From positions 1 through 25,067 of IMG/VR virus record IMGVR_UViG_3300047562_002562: a stretch of 25,067 nucleotides of DNA. One strand, given 5' to 3'. Source of the DNA: a virus. This document shows positions 21,051 to 25,067 of the stretch, piece by piece. Position 1 is the stretch's first letter. Each line of letters begins with the position of its first letter. The notes under the pieces are model-generated. The model ran no database searches. It had not been told where the DNA came from and was given only the letters and a program-made list of their open reading frames with translations. A program made the position numbers and the translations under genes.

Positions 21051-21250
21051 ACGAAGAAGAAATGGAACAAAAGTTTCAGGATTGGTTTACTGACAATCTA
21101 ACTCCTTATACTTTTCGTTGTGAATGGGCATATGGAGATATTGGAACTGAATGTATTGAGACCCGTGAAAAAAATATGAAGCAATGGTTAATGTCTGCTT
21201 ATTATGCTGGTTATGAACGGGCACAATATGATATGTTGGAGGACACTTGA
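21047..21250 (+). CDS. Small protein, 67 aa, unknown
   Basis: MNEEEMEQKFQDWFTDNLTP begins the product. A helical C-terminal segment (KQWLMSAYYAGYERAQYDML) resembles the short (W/F)xxG(W/Y)-type motif of many small phage proteins. It ends Glu-Asp-Thr, the codons supplied by cassette J. ATGA overlap with the preceding gene fixes the start. Confidence 0.7.
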   Translation: MNEEEMEQKFQDWFTDNLTPYTFRCEWAYGDIGTECIETREKNMKQWLMSAYYAGYERAQYDMLEDT

Positions 21251-21298
21251 AAAACCGTCACAAGGACACTTCACAAGTGTCCCTTTTTGGTCTATAAT
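21242..21298 (+). promoter_or_regulatory. Promoter cassette J with terminator
   Basis: GACAC at 21242, AACCGTCAC at 21253, TATAAT at 21293; no clear -35. The previous stop is at cassette offset +6. Downstream, a GAGG ribosome site (21315-21318) is followed by AAA and CCTC, a small stem that could mask the ribosome site before the ATG at 21328. Confidence 0.85.
21264..21288 (+). terminator. Intrinsic terminator within cassette J
   Basis: GGACACTT (21264-21271) pairs perfectly with AAGTGTCC (21275-21282), with a 3-base loop, followed by C and TTTTT. The stem's 5' arm repeats the GGACACTT at the cassette's own start. Confidence 0.85.
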
Positions 21299-21327
21299 AC
21301 TCTTATAACTCACAGAGGAAACCTCCA

Positions 21328-21531
21328 ATGTCTCGGGAAGACGGTCTTACTTATCGGCACAAAGCATATGCAAATTCTATGAAAGCATATCGTCAGGCAA
21401 ATCCTAATTGGAAAGAACAACTACGAGAAAGTGAAGAGTATGCCAAAGAATGGATGGAACGTTCTGCTCTTGCTTACAAAATAGCACAGGAAAAACTTGC
21501 TAAACTAAATGAAGAAGTAAATGAAAATTGA
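21328..21531 (+). CDS. Charged helical protein, 67 aa
   Basis: MSREDGLTYRHKAYANSMKA begins a highly charged, nearly all-helical product (KEQLRESEEYAKEWMERSAL, then EKLAKLNEEVNEN). It is the first gene of a six-gene run (21328-23450) after cassette J. It overlaps the next gene by 11 bases. Function unknown. Confidence 0.7.
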   Translation: MSREDGLTYRHKAYANSMKAYRQANPNWKEQLRESEEYAKEWMERSALAYKIAQEKLAKLNEEVNEN

Positions 21532-21709
21532 AATCACCCAGATTCCAGAGACAAATATGTATGAATATAAGGTCTGGGACGGACCAGATGGTATAGATTA
21601 TAAAGAAGGTTTAGAATTAGATTTGGGACAATGTTTTGAACAAATCGTAATCTTTCGCACACTTAACGCACAACATTATGTTGATGGAACTGAAAATGAT
21701 GGAAATTGA
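21521..21709 (+). CDS. Small acidic beta-rich protein, 62 aa
   Basis: MKIEITQIPETNMYEYKVWD begins a product with GPDGIDYKEGLELDLGQCFE. It is compact and acidic with no signal peptide, and overlaps neighbours on both sides. No family is recognised. Confidence 0.65.
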   Translation: MKIEITQIPETNMYEYKVWDGPDGIDYKEGLELDLGQCFEQIVIFRTLNAQHYVDGTENDGN

Positions 21710-22034
21710 CCCCTCACATATTCTCAAATCTGGTGATTTTCTGTATTATCACGGAGAAAAGTATCAAAAAGTAGAAGCACCCAAAAGTTTTTATAATAAA
21801 CTATGGGACTTGCTAAAAACCAAATTGAATGATACTGTTGATTGTGATGAACTGACTGATAGAATTATGGATTTGATTAAAGACCATAATCCAGAACCTA
21901 CGGATGAAGAGATTGGTGATTGGGGAGATTATATATTTCTTCCATCTCTTTCTAAAGCAGAAAAACTTTCATTTCCAATTACAGATAAAGACTTGAGAAT
22001 TATTGTTCGCGCTGCTCTTGCTCATTGGAAATGA
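21699..22034 (+). CDS. Unrecognised acidic protein, 111 aa
   Basis: The start at 21699 (MEIDPSHILKSGDFLYYHGE) gives an 11-base overlap; 21696, 21684 and 21678 are alternatives. The middle has a Cys-Asp-Glu helix (KLNDTVDCDELTDRIMDLIK) similar in style to the DLCDRIQLWI segment of the gene at 22615, suggesting a shared small helical module. ATGA overlap with the next gene. Confidence 0.65.
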   Translation: MEIDPSHILKSGDFLYYHGEKYQKVEAPKSFYNKLWDLLKTKLNDTVDCDELTDRIMDLIKDHNPEPTDEEIGDWGDYIFLPSLSKAEKLSFPITDKDLRIIVRAALAHWK

Positions 22035-22615
22035 CTGATATAATCTACTACAAAAATGGTAAAGAAACATTCCGTATTTCTCCTCCAACTGATGAAATTA
22101 AATGTCCCAAAACTAAACTTGAAATTAAAATGAACGACATTGAAAAATTAAATCAAGAAATCAAAATGCTTCAAAGTAAGGTTGAGTTTCTTCAATCCAT
22201 AGAAGAACATAAAGACCAAGAAATGAGAAAAGCATTTAAGGACGATTATGGATATGCCCCATACCGTAATGAGTTGAGTTGGGTTGGATTTCAAAAAGGT
22301 TGGGAAGTATCTCAAAAGAATCAAAATAACATTGAGGAAATCATAGATAATCCAACGACAATTCCAGAACCAAAAATGAGTGAGTTCCGTCAAAAACTCT
22401 TTGATGGAATTAAATCTGTGTTCTATGACCCGGAATACGAAAGAACTCATTGGAAAATGAAAGTCAATATGGCGGTGGATGAGGTTCTTACTCACTTTCT
22501 GGAAGAACTACCAGAACCTGATGAATACATTGGGGATTATGGTCCATCACAAGAGTATGTGGATGGATGGAATCATTATTATGAAATTATCAAAGAAAAA
22601 TTGCAAGGATACTGA
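22031..22615 (+). CDS. Coiled-coil protein, 194 aa, unknown
   Basis: After a short strand-forming N-terminus (MTDIIYYKNGKETFRISPPT), residues about 35-70 form a coiled coil (IEKLNQEIKMLQSKVEFLQS). This is followed by a small block (DDYGYAPYRNELSWVGFQKG) of a type I know from phage hypothetical proteins, then a helical C-terminal region with Trp and acidic residues (AVDEVLTHFLEELPEPDEYI). An internal ATG at 22131 could give a shorter form. Junctions overlap: ATGA at the start, TGATG at the end. Confidence 0.7.
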   Translation: MTDIIYYKNGKETFRISPPTDEIKCPKTKLEIKMNDIEKLNQEIKMLQSKVEFLQSIEEHKDQEMRKAFKDDYGYAPYRNELSWVGFQKGWEVSQKNQNNIEEIIDNPTTIPEPKMSEFRQKLFDGIKSVFYDPEYERTHWKMKVNMAVDEVLTHFLEELPEPDEYIGDYGPSQEYVDGWNHYYEIIKEKLQGY

Positions 22616-23220
22616 TGACTGAAACCATTCAACAACTCAAAGAAGATATTGCAATTCTTCAAGAAAAACTCAATAAACTTGAAGACATTGAGAAGCGTAA
22701 TGCTATACCAAGAATGAACCTTGAGACTGAAGGTAAATTTGATATTGTTTCTTATAACAATGATATTTTCTATCGGTTAGAATATCCAACTGGTATTATT
22801 TGGTGTAAAAGACGATATAAATGTGCTTCTGATGAAATGCAACTCACTACTATTACTGACCAAGAAACTTTTCGGTTGCTTGATGGAGTTTGGTATAATG
22901 ATGTGCAAGTAAAAAGAGAAAAGAAAGGATTTCAACCAAAACCGCAACATCCAGAAGAAGTCGCAGAAGGACTTCGTGATGCAATGAGACAGGCAAAGAA
23001 AGATGGTGTCTTTGATGAACCCACAAAACCTATGGATGAAGTTATGGATAGGTTAGAGGATAAGTATAAGCAAGCAGAAGATGCTCCAAAAACCCTTTAT
23101 AACATTATAGACCGTTGGTGGAGTGATATATTTGGAATTCATTCAGATTGGGATATGGAGACTTCTATTGAAGATTTGTGTGATAGAATTCAACTTTGGA
23201 TTTTAAGAAACAAAAAATGA
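22615..23220 (+). CDS. Coiled-coil protein, 201 aa, unknown
   Basis: MTETIQQLKEDIAILQEKLN starts a coiled coil (residues 3-30). A beta-rich central part with two Cys follows (YRLEYPTGIIWCKRRYKCAS), then a long charged linker (KPQHPEEVAEGLRDAMRQAK) and a Trp-rich helical end (NIIDRWWSDIFG, SIEDLCDRIQLWI). It appears to be built from modules shared with neighbours: a coiled coil like that of the gene at 22031 and a Trp helix like that at 21699. Confidence 0.7.
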   Translation: MTETIQQLKEDIAILQEKLNKLEDIEKRNAIPRMNLETEGKFDIVSYNNDIFYRLEYPTGIIWCKRRYKCASDEMQLTTITDQETFRLLDGVWYNDVQVKREKKGFQPKPQHPEEVAEGLRDAMRQAKKDGVFDEPTKPMDEVMDRLEDKYKQAEDAPKTLYNIIDRWWSDIFGIHSDWDMETSIEDLCDRIQLWILRNKK

Positions 23221-23450
23221 CCGAACAAGAACAAGACGAAATTTTTAAAAAATCTTTAGAACTAATTGAAAAGTGGGGAGAAGAGAATAAACCTCCAACA
23301 CTTTTTGAAAGACTAAGAGAACTTGGATATTCTGTAGACTGCGTTTACGAAATTATTGATGTCGTAAAAAAATGGATACCTCCATCACATCCAACAAATG
23401 GATATGAATGGGAAAAATGCTTAAAAATGATGCGAGACAAATTAGAATAG
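23217..23450 (+). CDS. Small charged protein, 77 aa
   Basis: MTEQEQDEIFKKSLELIEKW begins the product; ERLRELGYSVDCVYEIIDVV and a helical end with WEKCLKMMRDKLE follow. The helical, Trp/Cys-containing C-terminus again resembles those of the neighbouring products. ATGA overlap fixes the start. Cassette K begins right after its TAG. Confidence 0.7.
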   Translation: MTEQEQDEIFKKSLELIEKWGEENKPPTLFERLRELGYSVDCVYEIIDVVKKWIPPSHPTNGYEWEKCLKMMRDKLE

Positions 23451-23507
23451 GACACTTACTAAACTGTCACAAAACTCCTTTTCAAATTTCCCTTAATCCC
23501 CTATAAT
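23451..23507 (+). promoter_or_regulatory. Promoter cassette K, no hairpin
   Basis: GACAC at 23451 follows the TAG stop directly; AACTGTCAC at 23462; TATAAT at 23502. The spacer is pyrimidine-rich without a stem, with only a poor -35 (TTTTCA, 23479-23484). The leader to the ATG at 23535 differs from the F-H type (AAACCAAACAAAC). Confidence 0.8.
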
Positions 23508-23534
23508 AATACACAAGTAAACCAAACAAACATT

Positions 23535-23870
23535 ATGACAACTACTGCTTCTCTTTCTACGATCGAAATCAACGGTGTCACATACGCTCCTGTTGGGTCT
23601 CAAACAACTGTTCCTACCGGAAATCGTGCAGTGTGCGTCATTGACCGTGGGTGGATTTTCGCTGGCGATATTGAGACCGATGAAGTAACTAAAGACCTTG
23701 TAATTCACAATGCTATCCATGTATTTCGTTGGGAATCTATCGGTTTCACTGGTGTTCTTGAAAATCCAAAGGATAGTAAAGTAACGCTCAAGACCTCTCC
23801 TTATCCGGTTCGTGTTCCGTCAGGTTCGGTAATCTTCACTGTTCCTGTGAATGAAAATTGGGGTAAGTGA
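23535..23870 (+). CDS. Beta-rich protein, 111 aa, G/C-richer than its neighbours
   Basis: MTTTASLSTIEINGVTYAPV begins a product with no membrane segment, a strongly beta pattern (NRAVCVIDRGWIFAGDIE, VKSDS-free core, PYPVRVPSGSVIFTVPV) and few charged helices. Codons such as ATC, AAC, ACC and CGT are far more frequent than in the genes before, suggesting high expression or a different origin. It is a single-gene unit: cassette K upstream, a strong terminator right after the stop. It resembles small abundant phage proteins of unknown role, but no family is assigned. Confidence 0.75.
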   Translation: MTTTASLSTIEINGVTYAPVGSQTTVPTGNRAVCVIDRGWIFAGDIETDEVTKDLVIHNAIHVFRWESIGFTGVLENPKDSKVTLKTSPYPVRVPSGSVIFTVPVNENWGK

Positions 23871-23879
23871 TTTTTTATG

Positions 23880-23906
23880 GAGGGATTGACTCCCTCTTTT
23901 TTCTTT
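23880..23906 (+). terminator. Intrinsic terminator after the 23535 gene
   Basis: GAGGGA (23880-23885) pairs with TCCCTC (23891-23896) around TTGAC, followed by TTTTTTCTTT. It isolates the upstream gene. There is no promoter cassette before the next ATG, so the Gly/Tyr repeat gene depends on read-through or an unseen promoter. Confidence 0.85.
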
Positions 23907-23916
23907 GGAGATTATT

Positions 23917-24213
23917 ATGATTGAATACTTCTATCCTGTAGGTTCCGGTTACGATGACGGTTCCGGTGACGGTTACGGTGACGGTGACGGTTACGGTGGC
24001 GGTTCCGGTTACGGTTCCGGTGACGGTTACGATGAAGGTTCCGGTTACAGTTACAGTTCCGGTTACGGTGACGGTTACGGTTCCGGTTACGATGACGGTT
24101 ACGGTTACGGTTATGGTGGCGGTTCCGGTTACGGTTCCGGTTACGGTTACGGTTATGGTGGCGGTTCCGGTTACGGTTACGATACAATTTCCACAAGAAC
24201 CAGGAGAACTTAA
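23917..24213 (+). CDS. Low-complexity Gly/Tyr/Ser/Asp repeat protein, 98 aa
   Basis: The ATG at 23917 has a GGAG site 7 bases upstream. After MIEYFYPV, residues 9-88 are almost purely alternating Gly with Tyr, Ser or Asp (SGYDDGSGDGYGDGDGYGGG and similar), ending DTISTRTRRT. Such (G/S)Y(G/S) sequences are intrinsically disordered and, in FUS-like proteins, drive condensate or fibre formation through tyrosines; that behaviour is inferred only from composition. Gly is nearly always GGT and the partner codon ends in C or T, in contrast to the AT-rich neighbours. The DNA is clearly G/C-richer than the window average. It has a clean start, ribosome site and stop, and is followed by coupled small genes, so it is probably a real gene rather than a repeat with chance coding. 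Confidence 0.75.
   Translation: MIEYFYPVGSGYDDGSGDGYGDGDGYGGGSGYGSGDGYDEGSGYSYSSGYGDGYGSGYDDGYGYGYGGGSGYGSGYGYGYGGGSGYGYDTISTRTRRT
23941..24180 (+). repeat. Hexanucleotide microsatellite-like tract (GGT-NNC) with a 42-bp tandem duplication
   Basis: About forty alternating codons GGT and TAC/TCC/GAC/GAT make a six-base period. The final part is a tandem 42-bp duplication (24097-24138 and 24139-24180) differing at one base (TCC versus TAC). Such tracts change length by slippage in steps of 6 bases and stay in frame. Confidence 0.9.
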
Positions 24214-24214
24214 A

Positions 24215-24397
24215 ATGACTAAAAGAAACTTCGCTCAAGAACTTTGCTATACATATTATGAAGATATGGAATATGGTGAAGAAATTAATAGTATTGACTA
24301 TCGTTCTTTGATACAAATCATCACAGAATTATGTGATAGAATTGAACAGTTGGAAAAAGACAACGAATTATTAAAGTCGTATGCGTGGGAACAATGA
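24215..24397 (+). CDS. Small helical protein with coiled coil, 60 aa
   Basis: The ATG at 24215 has an AGGAG site 8 bases upstream, at the end of the Gly/Tyr gene. MTKRNFAQELCYTYYEDMEY leads to a leucine-spaced helix (IITELCDRIEQLEKDNELLK). It has the same plan as the products at 24563 and 19775. Overlaps the next gene by 4 bases (ATGA). Confidence 0.75.
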   Translation: MTKRNFAQELCYTYYEDMEYGEEINSIDYRSLIQIITELCDRIEQLEKDNELLKSYAWEQ

Positions 24398-24570
24398 GTT
24401 ACCGTTGGTTAAAAACAGAAGACCTATCAAATGCCATCAGGCATCAAAATATTCTAAATTCAAGAGTAAAACGAGGTGAGATTGAACAACCATCAAAGTA
24501 TTCTTATGTTGTGTGTGGTTGTGGTGAACCTGGGTGTGGTTTTATAAGTATTCACAAGAAAAATGACTGA
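24394..24570 (+). CDS. Small Cys-rich protein, 58 aa, possible zinc binder
   Basis: MSYRWLKTEDLSNAIRHQNI begins the product. Near the C-terminus VVCGCGEPGCGFISIHKK has three Cys (C-x-C-x4-C) and a His, a possible metal site. The start at 24394 overlaps the previous stop; GTG at 24385 is an alternative. It overlaps the next gene by 8 bases. Function unknown. Confidence 0.65.
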   Translation: MSYRWLKTEDLSNAIRHQNILNSRVKRGEIEQPSKYSYVVCGCGEPGCGFISIHKKND

Positions 24571-24793
24571 AACATCAAACTTCAAAAAAATCTTCAACGA
24601 AATCTCTCAAAGTGATGTGCATGTTGTAGGTAAAGTAAATTTCTATAATCTCACAGCACATTTGGAAGAACTCTACCTACAAAATCAAGAACTCAAAAAA
24701 AGAATTGAAGCACTTGAAAAATCAAATCTCAATGTATATACTGACCTTGCAAATTCTATGAAACAAGCATCACGAGAGGTGTTTGGGAAATGA
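24563..24793 (+). CDS. Coiled-coil protein, 76 aa, related to the product at 19775
   Basis: MTETSNFKKIFNEISQSDVH begins the product; GKVNFYNLTAHLEELYLQNQ, then a heptad-like ELKKRIEALEKS, matches the 19775 gene product over about 30 residues. It ends MKQASREVFGK. Overlaps at both ends suggest coupled translation. Function unknown. Confidence 0.7.
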   Translation: MTETSNFKKIFNEISQSDVHVVGKVNFYNLTAHLEELYLQNQELKKRIEALEKSNLNVYTDLANSMKQASREVFGK

Positions 24794-25067
24794 GTAAAGA
24801 ATACGAAGATTATACAGACGAACAAATTCAAGAGTGGAATAAAGAAGATATGGGAAATCTTCCAGATGGTTTCTTTCTTTCACAACAAGAAATAGAAGAA
24901 TTACGAAAATCAAAAAAAGAACTTACTGAATACGCCAGAGAAAAACTTAAAGCAATGAATAGTGACTTTTTAAAAGATTATCCAGATGTAACTCGTGTGG
25001 AGGTAATTACAAATTCTGGAAGAGAATTTGTTCGTTATGAGTGCTCTAATGTTCAGGTAAGTCTTCA
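24790..25067 (+). CDS. Acidic helical protein, 3' end beyond the window
   Basis: The frame starts with ATGA overlap and stays open to the window edge (92 full codons). MSKEYEDYTDEQIQEWNKED begins a charged helical part (EIEELRKSKKELTEYAREKL), followed by a beta-like stretch (VTRVEVITNSGREFVRYECS). No family is recognised. The gene is incomplete here. Confidence 0.65.
   Translation, partial: MSKEYEDYTDEQIQEWNKEDMGNLPDGFFLSQQEIEELRKSKKELTEYAREKLKAMNSDFLKDYPDVTRVEVITNSGREFVRYECSNVQVSL

Noticed and set aside
8846-23507. PhoB (phosphate) boxes upstream of the cassettes
   Set aside because: CTGTCAC matches one half-site in some copies, but the required second direct repeat 11 bp away is not there and most copies read CTGGCAC.
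23915-24316. Antisense Asn/Arg/His repeat frame and the +2 Val/Thr repeat frame at the Gly/Tyr tract
   Set aside because: Both arise from the six-base repeat read in other frames; only the 23917 frame has a proper start, ribosome site and a sensible C-terminus.
1-25067. tRNA genes, insertion sequences, integrase or attachment sites
   Set aside because: No cloverleaf-like segment with a recognisable T-arm, no transposase or integrase motifs and no flanking duplications were noticed by eye; a tRNA scan would be decisive.

Overview
This window looks like part of the genome of a T4-like tailed phage (myovirus), most probably one infecting marine cyanobacteria. The reasons are AT-rich DNA, every supported gene on the + strand and tightly packed, long repeat-built fibre proteins of the type common in T4-like cyanophages (one ending in an S74 self-cleaving chaperone), late-promoter-like AATAAATA octamers, and a long run of very small genes behind early-type promoters. 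No host or photosynthesis gene is present, so the host remains an inference.

Positions 1-8838 form a virion-surface module: a fibre cut off by the window's left edge and carrying eight near-identical 102-bp repeats plus an S74 domain; a glycine-rich adhesin-like protein; an unrecognised protein; a second long fibre with eight 66/69-bp repeats; and a complete-looking subtilisin-family (S8) protease with all four active-site residues. AATAAATA octamers sit at the gene junctions.

Positions 8839-17105 are mixed. They hold an SF2 DEAH helicase, a GT-A-type glycosyltransferase, a glutaredoxin, a HAE/PCxxC zinc deaminase, a secreted RlpA-like double-psi beta-barrel protein (a candidate cell-wall enzyme), and many micro-proteins with one membrane segment or a signal peptide. 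Many neighbouring genes overlap by 1-20 bases (ATGA, TAATG), which suggests translational coupling.

Positions 17106-25067 are an accessory region of about 30 small, mostly unrecognised genes. Its last part holds a strange Gly/Tyr/Ser/Asp repeat protein of clearly higher GC, written almost entirely as GGT-NNC codon pairs.

The most striking structure is a family of eleven regulatory cassettes at gene junctions (8846, 10149, 15180, 17097, 18088, 19695, 19928, 20243, 20565, 21242 and 23451). Each has a GACAC box, then exactly 11 bp later an AACTG(G/T)CAC box, then a -10 hexamer (TATAAT in ten, TATTAT in one) starting 50 or 51 bp after the first box. The -35 is weak or absent. In seven copies the spacer holds a clear stem-loop, and five of these stem-loops end in a T-run and look like intrinsic terminators. 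Each cassette lies on or beside a stop codon, and in five the stop TGA falls at the same offset inside the cassette, so unrelated genes end in similar residues (VDT, GDT, EDT, EDT, KDN). These resemble the PeSL (early promoter plus stem-loop) mobile cassettes known from T4-type phages, with an upstream element whose rigid spacing suggests a dedicated activator.
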